A stretch of 64,000 nt of DNA. It comes from Ferrimonas pelagia. GTDB lineage: Bacteria; Pseudomonadota; Gammaproteobacteria; Enterobacterales; Shewanellaceae. Location: contig NZ_BAABJZ010000006.1 in NCBI RefSeq assembly GCF_039543565.1, forward strand, positions 62,001-126,000. The letters are read 5' to 3'. The notes beneath the pieces were generated by a model. It saw only the letters and a program-made list of their open reading frames with translations, was not told the origin of the DNA and did no database searches. This document shows, piece by piece, positions 8,028-15,361 of the stretch (positions are counted from its first letter, which is position 1; every line of letters begins with the position of its first letter). The position numbers and the translations under genes were made by a program.

Positions 8028-10028
8028 ATGTCTTCCCGTAAAGAGCTTGCCAATGCTATCCGTGCATTGTCCATGGATGCTGTACAAAAGGCCAAGTCAG
8101 GCCATCCAGGTGCCCCTATGGGCATGGCCGACATAGCCGAAGTGCTGTGGCGTGATTTCCTCAAACACAACCCGGCCAACCCAGAATGGGCCGATCGTGA
8201 TCGCTTTATCTTGTCCAATGGCCACGGCTCGATGCTGATCTACTCCTTGCTGCATCTGACCGGCTATGATCTCGGGATCGAGGATCTCAAACAATTCCGT
8301 CAGCTGCACTCCCGCACGCCAGGTCACCCTGAGTACGGTTATGCGCCAGGCATTGAGACCACCACCGGTCCACTGGGCCAGGGGATCACCAACGGAGTGG
8401 GTATGGCGCTGGCTGAGAAGGTGCTGGCGGCACAATTCAACCGCGATGGCCACAATGTGGTGGATCACAACACCTATGTATTTATGGGTGATGGCTGTTT
8501 GATGGAGGGGATCTCCCACGAAGCCTGCTCCCTGGCCGGTACTTTGGGCCTGGGTAAGTTGATCGCCTTCTGGGATGACAACGGCATTTCCATCGACGGT
8601 GAAGTGGAAGGCTGGTTCTCCGACGATACGCCGAAGCGTTTCGAAGCTTACGGCTGGCACGTGATCCCGGCGGTTGACGGTCACGATGCGGATGCCATCA
8701 AGGCGGCCATCGAAGCGGCGCAACAAGAGACCGGTAAACCGACTCTGATCTGTACCAAGACCGTTATCGGTTACGGCAGCCCGAATAAGTCTGGCTCCCA
8801 CGATTGCCACGGTGCCCCGCTGGGCGAAGAAGAGATCGCCGCCGCCCGTGACTTCCTGGGTTGGCACCACGCGCCGTTTGAAGTACCCGCGGACATCTAT
8901 GAAGCGTGGGACGGTAAAGCCGCGGGCGCTGAGCTGGAGTCCAGCTGGAACGACAAGTTTGCCGCTTATCAAGCCGCCTACCCTGAGCTGGCTGTCGAGC
9001 TGAAGCGTCGTCTGGCCGGTGAGATGCCGGACAACTGGACCGCCCATGTCGAAGGCTACATTGCCGAGCTGCAAGCCAATGCCAACAAGGTGGCAACCCG
9101 TAAAGCGTCGCAGGATTGCCTGAATGCCTTTGGTCCGGTCCTGCCTGAGCTGCTAGGCGGCTCTGCTGACTTGACCCCATCCAACCTGACCAACTGGTCT
9201 GGCTCCGTGTCCATTACCGCTGACGATGCTTCCGGCAACTACCTGCACTACGGTGTGCGTGAGTTCGGTATGAGCGCCATCATGAACGGCATGACCCTAC
9301 ACGGCGGCTTTAAGCCGTACGGCGCGACCTTCCTGATGTTCATGGAATACGCCCGTAACGCGGTACGCATGGCGGCACTAATGAAGCAGCCGACCATCTT
9401 TGTCTACACCCACGACTCCATTGGTTTGGGTGAAGATGGCCCGACCCACCAGCCGGTTGAGCAGGTGGCCTCCTTGCGTCAAACGCCAAACTGCAGCACC
9501 TGGCGTCCGTGTGATGCGGTTGAGTCTGCGGTGGCCTGGCGTCACGCGGTGGAGAGCAAGGATTCTCCGACCTCACTGATCTTCTCTCGTCAGGGCCTAG
9601 CGCCGATGGCACGTGACGAAGCGACCTTGGCGAACGTGGCCAAGGGCGGTTACGTCCTGAAGGACAGCGCGGGTAAGCCTGATCTGATCCTGATCGCCAC
9701 CGGCTCTGAGGTTGAGCTGGTGATGACCGCAGCCGAGCAGTTGGAAGCGGCGGGCAAAGCGGTGCGCGTGGTGTCCATGCCAGCGACCGATGTGTTTGAT
9801 CTGCAAGATGCGGCGTACAAAGAGTCCGTGCTGCCTTCGGATGTGACTAACCGCATCGCGGTGGAAGCGCTGATCGCCGACTTCTGGTACAAGTACGTGG
9901 GCCTGGATGGCCGCGTGATCGGCATGACCACCTTCGGTGAGTCTGCGCCGGCCGGTGAGCTGTTTAAGCTGTTCGGCTTTACCGTTGAGAACATCGTCGA
10001 TACCGCCAACGAGCTGCTGGCGGATTAA
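8028..10028 (+). CDS. tkt: Transketolase
   Basis: A full-length 666-residue, thiamine-diphosphate-dependent transketolase. It transfers two-carbon ketol units between sugar phosphates in the non-oxidative pentose phosphate pathway (cytosol). Visible landmarks are the N-terminal SGHPGAPMGMA block, the cofactor-binding GDGCLMEG...DDNGISIDG segment, the catalytic region around HDSIGLGEDGPTHQPVEQ, and the C-terminal domain with GSEVELV. The ribosome site AGGAG lies eight bases before ATG 8028. It is transcribed alone and closed by a terminator. The E. coli pair tktA/tktB cannot be told apart here, so I use the neutral symbol. Confidence 0.97.
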   Translation: MSSRKELANAIRALSMDAVQKAKSGHPGAPMGMADIAEVLWRDFLKHNPANPEWADRDRFILSNGHGSMLIYSLLHLTGYDLGIEDLKQFRQLHSRTPGHPEYGYAPGIETTTGPLGQGITNGVGMALAEKVLAAQFNRDGHNVVDHNTYVFMGDGCLMEGISHEACSLAGTLGLGKLIAFWDDNGISIDGEVEGWFSDDTPKRFEAYGWHVIPAVDGHDADAIKAAIEAAQQETGKPTLICTKTVIGYGSPNKSGSHDCHGAPLGEEEIAAARDFLGWHHAPFEVPADIYEAWDGKAAGAELESSWNDKFAAYQAAYPELAVELKRRLAGEMPDNWTAHVEGYIAELQANANKVATRKASQDCLNAFGPVLPELLGGSADLTPSNLTNWSGSVSITADDASGNYLHYGVREFGMSAIMNGMTLHGGFKPYGATFLMFMEYARNAVRMAALMKQPTIFVYTHDSIGLGEDGPTHQPVEQVASLRQTPNCSTWRPCDAVESAVAWRHAVESKDSPTSLIFSRQGLAPMARDEATLANVAKGGYVLKDSAGKPDLILIATGSEVELVMTAAEQLEAAGKAVRVVSMPATDVFDLQDAAYKESVLPSDVTNRIAVEALIADFWYKYVGLDGRVIGMTTFGESAPAGELFKLFGFTVENIVDTANELLAD

Positions 10029-10048
10029 GTTTCCGCTCTCGCTCTGAT

Positions 10049-10074
10049 AAGCCCTGCCTGCGCGGGGCTTTTTT
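10049..10074 (+). terminator. Terminator after tkt
   Basis: AAGCCC pairs with GGGCTT (extended by a T-G pair and further GC pairs), then six T. It lies 20 bases after the tkt stop. Confidence 0.85.
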
Positions 10075-10091
10075 GTTTGTGTTGGCTGACG

Positions 10092-10310
10092 TTAGCGCTT
10101 GATGATCTCTTGCACCTGACTTTGAGGGATCGACTGTTGTTGCCCCTGACTGTCGGTATAGAGGTAGACGCCGGCAGAGCGGTTCAAGCTGGGCTTGGTG
10201 TCAGTGGCGATGAGTCGACCGTCATGGGTCGAAAGGATGTAGGAGCCGCTGCTGCAGGCGACCAGCAGGGCCGTGCTAAGTAGAAGGGGAAAACCAAATT
10301 TAAGACACAT
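10092..10310 (-). CDS. Small YgdI/YgdR-type lipoprotein
   Basis: A 72-residue lipoprotein with signal peptide and lipobox LVAC (Cys19). The rest forms a compact beta domain: YILSTHDGRLI, TDTKPSLN, GVYLYTDSQG, and a C-terminal helix QVQEIIKR. This is the YgdI/YgdR (DUF903) pattern, an SH3-like fold of unknown function found in the outer membrane of many gammaproteobacteria. It is convergent with tkt and divergent from the diguanylate cyclase at 10470. The family assignment is confident because both the length and the 'ILSTHDGR' and 'YTDSQG' positions fit. Confidence 0.88.
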   Translation of the reverse strand: MCLKFGFPLLLSTALLVACSSGSYILSTHDGRLIATDTKPSLNRSAGVYLYTDSQGQQQSIPQSQVQEIIKR

Positions 10311-10469
10311 CAGAGCATATCCGTCATTGTTCGCTTTATCAGTGTAGGCAATCGCGACCAGAGGTTGGGGTGATTGGGCTTAATCTGCGAGCCTCTTTTG
10401 TCGCCATAGACTTTGATAATTGTTTATAAATCGTAGTCTTAGCTGTCTTTCGAAAGGTGTTTGGCCGTT

Positions 10470-11702
10470 GTGAGCGTCTCTGATCGTACCTTGTTGGTGT
10501 TACTGTTGCTGCTGTGCCCTGCCGCGTTGTGGCTGCCGGGATTGACCGTGATGTATTACCCCGAGCAGGTGTTTTTGTTGCAGCGGCTGCCTTGGGTGAC
10601 GTTGGCCGCGGCTTTGCTACTCAGCCAGGTGTATCAGCAGGGGCGGCTCAGTTTTCTGGTGATCCTGAGTTCATTGATGTACGGCTTGATACAGCTTCGA
10701 TTGCAGTCGAGCCTAAGTGTCCCTCAGACTGAGCTGGAGTTTTGGTTGATGGGGTTGCTGGGGCCGGCCATCGCGTTGGGTCTGGTTGCTTTGCCCGATC
10801 AGGGTCCCTTCCATCGTAAAGGTTGGCTCGCTTGGGCGCTGCTTCTCGGCAGTTTGGCGCTGTTGGCTGGGTTGACCCAGGCGACGGAGCTGAGCCTCGC
10901 CTTGCATGAGTGGATGCGCCCGCGGGCATTTCTGTTTTGGCAGATGAGTCCGGCGCCTCTGCTGTTGGTGCTATGGCAATTGATGTTCGCCTGCGCGGCT
11001 TGGTTGTTGTATCTCTATCGAGGCCACAGTGGGGACATGGCCGCGATGCTGATCTGCGCTAGTTTGATGCTGGTGGCACTGGGCTTCGCTCGGCCGCTGA
11101 TCGCCGCGAGTGTGTTTGCGGCGCTGGGGATCGTGTTGTTTGTGTTGGTGTTGCAGCATGGTCATCAGATCGCGTTTTTGGATGATCTGACCGGGATCCC
11201 CGGGCGGCGGGCGCTGAATCTCGCACTGCAGCGGTTGGGGCGTCGCTACACCCTGGCCATGACCGACATCGATCATTTCAAAAGCTTTAACGACACCTAT
11301 GGTCACGATGTGGGCGACGAGGTGTTGAAACTGGTGGCAGCCCGGCTGAGTCGAGTGCGTGGCGGCGCTCAGGTGTACCGTTACGGCGGTGAGGAGTTCA
11401 CCATAGTGTTTGCCGGCAAACAGCCTAAGCAATGTAAGGCGTATCTGGAGGCGATCCGCCAGGACATTGCGGAGTATCCGTTTTCGGTCCGTGCCCACGG
11501 GCGCGATGAGGACAGCGAACGCGGGCGACGCAAGCGTGGCAAGGGCGGCGGGGAGTCGGTGCAGATCACGCTGAGTTTTGGCGTGGCGTGCCGAAGCTCG
11601 GCAGCGCCGGTGCCGGAGAGGGTGATCAAGGCGGCGGATACAGCCCTTTATGCTGCGAAGAAAGCCGGGCGTAACTGCATCCGCATGGCGCGGGCCAGCT
11701 AA
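10470..11702 (+). CDS. Membrane diguanylate cyclase (GGDEF), degenerate I-site
   Basis: About 410 residues. The first 230 form around seven hydrophobic helices with little extracellular loop, of the MASE-like sensor type. Residues about 235-410 are a GGDEF domain with the signature RYGGEEF (GGEEF at 306-310), DIDHFKSFNDTYGHDVGD and ALYAAKKAGRN, so it should make cyclic di-GMP at the inner membrane. The inhibitory site RxxD normally found five residues before GGEEF reads RGGA here, so feedback inhibition is probably lost. A basic insertion (RGRRKRGKGGG) interrupts the domain near residue 360. The start is uncertain: GTG 10470 or TTG 10461, neither with ideal spacing from AAAGG. Confidence 0.88.
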   Translation: MSVSDRTLLVLLLLLCPAALWLPGLTVMYYPEQVFLLQRLPWVTLAAALLLSQVYQQGRLSFLVILSSLMYGLIQLRLQSSLSVPQTELEFWLMGLLGPAIALGLVALPDQGPFHRKGWLAWALLLGSLALLAGLTQATELSLALHEWMRPRAFLFWQMSPAPLLLVLWQLMFACAAWLLYLYRGHSGDMAAMLICASLMLVALGFARPLIAASVFAALGIVLFVLVLQHGHQIAFLDDLTGIPGRRALNLALQRLGRRYTLAMTDIDHFKSFNDTYGHDVGDEVLKLVAARLSRVRGGAQVYRYGGEEFTIVFAGKQPKQCKAYLEAIRQDIAEYPFSVRAHGRDEDSERGRRKRGKGGGESVQITLSFGVACRSSAAPVPERVIKAADTALYAAKKAGRNCIRMARAS

Positions 11703-11752
11703 CCGGCTCCTGAGCTGTCACGGCCGGCGGCAAGGTGAGATGCCGCTGGCGT

Positions 11753-12226
11753 TTAGGCTTTTTTGCCGAGCTTTACCGTGGTTTCATCGATAAACCATAG
11801 GGCTTCATTGCGGCGGCGGCCGATCACCAGCGCCTGCTCTTCGGCGAACAGGAAGGCTTTCCAGCTACGCTTAAAGACGTCATAGCGGGTTTCGATGATG
11901 TGGCCCTGATCGTAGCAGACGTAGACGATGGTCTTTGGATCCCAGTTTAGGTAGCCGGCGATGTCGGCGGGCAGCGCGACGTCGTCGGATTCGAACGCGT
12001 CATCCCAGCGTTGATCAAAGGGCCACAATTCGGCCTGGCTCAGCCAGTCCTTGTCTTCAAGCCGATCCAGATCTACCGCTTCGCTGCTGACATTTTGCAG
12101 CCAGATCTGTTTGGCGTAGGTCGGATGCAGCGGCAGGATAGCGGCTTTATCTTGGTCACTGATGGCCATGTCAGCGCGGTTAAACACCCAGTTAAAGGCG
12201 TATTGGCTTAAATCGGTGTGTTTCAT
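11753..12226 (-). CDS. DUF2947 family protein
   Basis: A 157-residue soluble protein without signal peptide or membrane segment, rich in Trp and acidic residues. The N-terminus (HTDLSQYAFNWVFNRADM), the middle block LNWDPKTIVYVCYDQGHIIET and the C-terminal half FLFAEEQALVIGRRRNEALWF match my memory of DUF2947, a family of unknown function in Vibrio, Shewanella and relatives. It is a single gene between a convergent diguanylate cyclase and a divergent thioesterase. No catalytic motif stands out; a role cannot be assigned. Confidence 0.7.
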   Translation of the reverse strand: MKHTDLSQYAFNWVFNRADMAISDQDKAAILPLHPTYAKQIWLQNVSSEAVDLDRLEDKDWLSQAELWPFDQRWDDAFESDDVALPADIAGYLNWDPKTIVYVCYDQGHIIETRYDVFKRSWKAFLFAEEQALVIGRRRNEALWFIDETTVKLGKKA

Positions 12227-12365
12227 CTTGGGTAACCTATCTTACTTTGTCGCACACTATACCTGAGGGCGGTAGCGGGGCCGAGTCTTATTCCCCTGTA
12301 ATGTGGCGGTCAATGGCAGTATGCTGAGCGCTTGTTCAAAAATAGGTGCGATCGCAGGAACTCAC

Positions 12366-12797
12366 ATGTCAATCTGGAAACGTGAATTGGAATTTTCGCT
12401 GCTTAATGCCCGCGGCGAGGGCACCATGGTGCAGCAACTGGGGATGGAAGTGGTGGGGTTTGATGAGCACTCACTGACCATGAGCATGCCGGTGGATCAC
12501 CGCACGCACCAGCCGCTAGGCTTGCTGCACGGCGGCGCGTCGGTGGCTTTGGCGGAGAGTGTGGGCTCGATGGCGGCTAACCTGTGCGTGCCCAAGGACT
12601 GCTATTGTGTCGGGTTAGATATCAATGCTAACCATGTGAAAGCGGTTCGTACGGGCACCGTCTTTGCTAAGGCGAGTCCACTGCATCTGGGCGGCACCAC
12701 CCAAGTTTGGCAGATCGAGATCCGCGATGAGCGGGAGCAATTGATCTGCGTCAGCCGCCTGACCATGGCGGTACGCAAACATAAAGGCAAAGTGTGA
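12366..12797 (+). CDS. Hotdog-fold acyl-CoA thioesterase (MenI/YdiI-like)
   Basis: A 143-residue PaaI-type hotdog thioesterase. ATG 12366 is chosen because AGGA lies seven bases upstream and the family begins with 'SIWKRE'; the track start 21 codons earlier is not conserved in style. The active-site signature is LLHGGASVALAES with HGG at residues 55-57 and the catalytic Glu64; the CoA-binding tail GGTTQVWQIEI and CVSRLTMAV follow. Closest in pattern to E. coli YdiI (1,4-dihydroxy-2-naphthoyl-CoA hydrolase in menaquinone synthesis), but substrate cannot be proved because no men gene is nearby. It overlaps the next gene by four bases, so the two are co-translated. Confidence 0.88.
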   Translation: MSIWKRELEFSLLNARGEGTMVQQLGMEVVGFDEHSLTMSMPVDHRTHQPLGLLHGGASVALAESVGSMAANLCVPKDCYCVGLDINANHVKAVRTGTVFAKASPLHLGGTTQVWQIEIRDEREQLICVSRLTMAVRKHKGKV

Positions 12798-13033
12798 AAT
12801 TTCAATTCTCGCAAGGTACCTTGATCGCCAACCCGCATGAGCTGATGGTGCGGCTGGATGGCCCGGCGCGCATCACCTTTCAGGCGGCGGCCGATGCGAT
12901 CCAGCTCGTGGGGATCGCCAATGTCGTAACCGGTTTTGGCGGCGGCGTGAGTTGGTCGGTGAAATTGGACAATGATGAGCAGATGGCGATCCTGGCGCAG
13001 GAGTTGGGCTTGGAGATCAAAGGGCCGCGGTGA
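12794..13033 (+). CDS. DUF3389 family small protein
   Basis: A 79-residue protein starting at GTG 12794 inside the stop codon of the thioesterase gene (GTGA overlap), which implies translational coupling. It has the block IANPHELMVRLDGPARITFQ and a glycine-rich turn VVTGFGGGVSWSVKL, and ends in a short helix. This matches DUF3389, an uncharacterised family of Vibrio/Shewanella relatives. No signal peptide or transmembrane segment is seen. Its coupling to a hotdog thioesterase is the only hint of function. Confidence 0.7.
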   Translation: MKFQFSQGTLIANPHELMVRLDGPARITFQAAADAIQLVGIANVVTGFGGGVSWSVKLDNDEQMAILAQELGLEIKGPR

Positions 13034-13053
13034 TGTTGCGGGCAAGCGCCACC

Positions 13054-13085
13054 AAGCCGAGCCAAGGGCTCGGCTTTGTTGTTTT
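13054..13085 (+). terminator. Terminator after the thioesterase operon
   Basis: A perfect 10-bp stem (AAGCCGAGCC / GGCTCGGCTT) with an AAG loop is followed by a T-rich tail (TTGTTGTTTT). It separates two convergent transcripts. Confidence 0.85.
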
Positions 13086-13093
13086 ATGTCGTC

Positions 13094-13708
13094 TTAGCCG
13101 CCCAGCATGAGCCAGACGCCCAGGCCGGCCATCAATGTGCCCGACACCCGGTTCATTAGGATCACATTGCGGCTGCTGAGCAGGCGACGCAGGGTATGAC
13201 CGCCACTGGCGTAGAGGATCATGCACACCAGCTCGCAGGCGAGGATGATCAGCAGCAACAGGCTCAGTTGCGGCGCCAGAGGACGGGCGGCATCGATGAA
13301 CGGCGGCAACAGGGCGACCATAAAGGCCCAGCCTTTGGGGTTGGCGATGGCGGTGATCAGGCCGCGAGCAAACAGGCCGCGCGCGCTGATATCATCGACC
13401 GATGCAGAGGCATTGAGTTGCCCTTGGTTGCGCCACATCTGCACCCCGAGGTAGATAAGGTACATCCCACCGATCCCCTTCAGGGCAACAAACAGCATTG
13501 GGGTGTTGAGCATTAAGGCGGAGATCCCCAGCACGGCCGCCAAGGATACGATCGCCACCCCCAGTAGCTCTCCGGCCATCATGGGCAAGGTGCGTTTGAA
13601 GCCGATGCTCATCCCCAGGCTGAGCGCCAGCAGCATGCACATCCCCGGGGTGATGGAGACAGCAAAGAAGGTGGGGATAAACAGGGCTAAGGTGGTGGTG
13701 TCGATCAT
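13094..13708 (-). CDS. LysE/RhtB family amino-acid exporter
   Basis: A 204-residue inner-membrane protein with six predicted helices. The N-terminal block FIPTFFAVSITPGMCMLLAL is the family's first helix with the conserved PG, and NPKGWAFMVALLPPFI in the middle is the other signature. ATG 13708 gives the usual family start; the open frame continues 22 codons upstream without resembling the family. It likely exports an amino acid such as threonine, homoserine lactone or leucine by proton antiport; the exact substrate is not readable. It stands alone. Confidence 0.92.
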   Translation of the reverse strand: MIDTTTLALFIPTFFAVSITPGMCMLLALSLGMSIGFKRTLPMMAGELLGVAIVSLAAVLGISALMLNTPMLFVALKGIGGMYLIYLGVQMWRNQGQLNASASVDDISARGLFARGLITAIANPKGWAFMVALLPPFIDAARPLAPQLSLLLLIILACELVCMILYASGGHTLRRLLSSRNVILMNRVSGTLMAGLGVWLMLGG

Positions 13709-14025
13709 CGATGGTATTCGCAGCTGAGAAAGATCCGCGCGATTATGGCAGAGCGTGGTAGCAGCGCAAAGCACTATAGCCCGCTGCGGGTGGATAGGGG
13801 AGTGACAGCACTGAGCTTATCGGTAGGGACGGGCGGATGACGGGCACGTTTGTCCCCAGCAAACTCGCTTTCGCGAACGGCTAACCACATCAAGTCTTTG
13901 CCCAAATCAGCAGCGCTCTTCTGTTTGATTCCCTCTCGCTTTCGAAGCATTCGGTTGCGCTGCGCCGTTTTGGCTCAAGTCCATTGGCAGTCAGTGGAAA
14001 GGCTCAATACCGAAGGTGATGGGCA
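13709..14025. other. Intergenic region, nothing identified
   Basis: A 317-base gap between the start of the exporter gene and the end of the patatin gene, both on the minus strand. It should carry the exporter's promoter, but I cannot pick a convincing -35/-10 pair. No hairpin with a T run and no credible small gene were found. Confidence 0.5.
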
Positions 14026-15144
14026 TTACAGCCGAAAGAAGTGACGAAGTTCGCCCTTGCGGGCAATGGCATCCTGATAGCCAAGCTCGATAAGCTCTTG
14101 GCAGTAGTTGGCCTCAAACATCATATAGCTCAGTAGACTGGAGTCGCTGTCACCGTCGACGCCGATGGTGCGGAGCATCCAACGAACGGCGCGGGGTAGG
14201 CAGGGGTAATGGCTTCGGGCGATGGCGTCGATATCCTCTGACGGCTTTAACACCAAGGTTTCGATCTGCTTGAGTGGCTGGTTCAGCCTGAGTTTTTCCG
14301 GGATCAGGGCCAAAGAGCGGTTGATCCGCTCTAATCGCTCCAGATCCGAGTTGAGGGTGTCAGAGAAGATGGTATCGAGCAGGTGACCGGCCAGATCGCT
14401 GCTGTCCGGCGCCTTCCTGCGTCGCTCCAGTGGCAAGGTTTGATGGGGACTGTCCAGATTAATCGCCAAGATCCGCTCGGCGCCCAGGTGTATCGGGGGA
14501 CTGAGGGGGGACAGTTGCAGCACCGAGCCATCGCCATAGTGATCGTTGTCCAGCCGAACCGACGGGAACACCATGGGGATCGCCGAGGAGGCCATCAAAT
14601 GGTCGATGGTGATCTGGCCAGGCTGTCCCACCCTCCGGGCCCGTTGCCAAGGTACGATGTGGGGATTTCCCTGATAAAAGTTGACCGAGCAGGGGTGATA
14701 GTACCGGGTCGCCGATAGGGTAATGGCATGCAAATAGCCCTGCTCGATATGGCGGTCGAGTCGGCTCAGCGGCATGATCCGAGTGAGCAGATCGGCCAAT
14801 GGACGATTATCAAACAGGGCTGGGGGGCGGGCGCTGCGGCGGTACAGTAGGCGCAGAAGCTGATGGCCCACACCGGCCAGATCGGCTCGGTACACTTGGG
14901 CGGTGCGAAAATGACGCCAGACATATTCGAGCTTGCGGACGCCGAGATGGAAGCAACTGGCGTAGCAGGCTAAGGAGACGGCGTTGATCGCGCCAGCCGA
15001 GGTGCCACAGAGGATCGGGAAGGGGAGTCCGTGATTGCGCGGGTAGAAGCTGGCGATCGCTTTAAGCACTCCGACCTGATAGGCCGCGCGCGCACCGCCG
15101 CCGCTGAGTTGAAGTCCATATCTGGCTGGGTCCGGTTGCGCCAT
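14026..15144 (-). CDS. Patatin-like phospholipase
   Basis: A 372-residue patatin-domain protein, predicted to hydrolyse acyl esters of phospholipids or neutral lipids. It shows the oxyanion-hole motif LSGGGARAAYQVGVLKA near the N-terminus, the nucleophile elbow GTSAG at 47-51 (Ser49) and the catalytic dyad motif as DGS at 205-207 where most relatives have DGG/DGA. There is no signal peptide. The C-terminal 130 residues are a helical region with many charged residues, common in the longer cytosolic or membrane-peripheral bacterial patatins. It is followed downstream (minus direction) by no clear terminator. Confidence 0.9.
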   Translation of the reverse strand: MAQPDPARYGLQLSGGGARAAYQVGVLKAIASFYPRNHGLPFPILCGTSAGAINAVSLACYASCFHLGVRKLEYVWRHFRTAQVYRADLAGVGHQLLRLLYRRSARPPALFDNRPLADLLTRIMPLSRLDRHIEQGYLHAITLSATRYYHPCSVNFYQGNPHIVPWQRARRVGQPGQITIDHLMASSAIPMVFPSVRLDNDHYGDGSVLQLSPLSPPIHLGAERILAINLDSPHQTLPLERRRKAPDSSDLAGHLLDTIFSDTLNSDLERLERINRSLALIPEKLRLNQPLKQIETLVLKPSEDIDAIARSHYPCLPRAVRWMLRTIGVDGDSDSSLLSYMMFEANYCQELIELGYQDAIARKGELRHFFRL

Positions 15145-15196
15145 GCTGCTCTTTAATTAATCAATGTTGATCCTAGTATGGTGAAGTATCGGGGAG

Positions 15197-15221
15197 AAAA
15201 AAAGCCGGTGGGAACACCGGC
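15197..15221 (-). terminator. Minus-strand terminator upstream of the patatin gene
   Basis: GCCGGTG pairs with CACCGGC across a four-base loop, and the A run at 15196-15203 gives a U run on the minus strand. It is a second terminator 95 bases beyond the proS terminator, just before the patatin gene. Confidence 0.75.
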
Positions 15222-15313
15222 GAACGGGCAGACCAAATGGTGAGTGCTTCAATACCAGGGTGAGATCATCATGCGGATCGGTTCGCGGAGTGTCACCTGC
15301 CACTTTTGCCAAG

Positions 15314-15343
15314 GCAAAAAAAACCGGCCTTGATAGGCCGGTT
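15314..15343 (-). terminator. Terminator of proS
   Basis: Nine-base arms AACCGGCCT / AGGCCGGTT with a TGAT loop, followed on the minus strand by eight U. It lies 19 bases beyond the proS stop. Confidence 0.9.
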
Positions 15344-15361
15344 GTCTGGAGCTGGGAGTAT

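Noticed and set aside
8097..9074. 325-residue minus-strand frame opposite transketolase
   Set aside because: Shadow of tkt codon bias; the + strand gene is certain.
11723..11750. GC hairpin after the diguanylate cyclase at 10470
   Set aside because: The stem contains a G-T pair and no T run follows directly, so I could not call a terminator with enough confidence.
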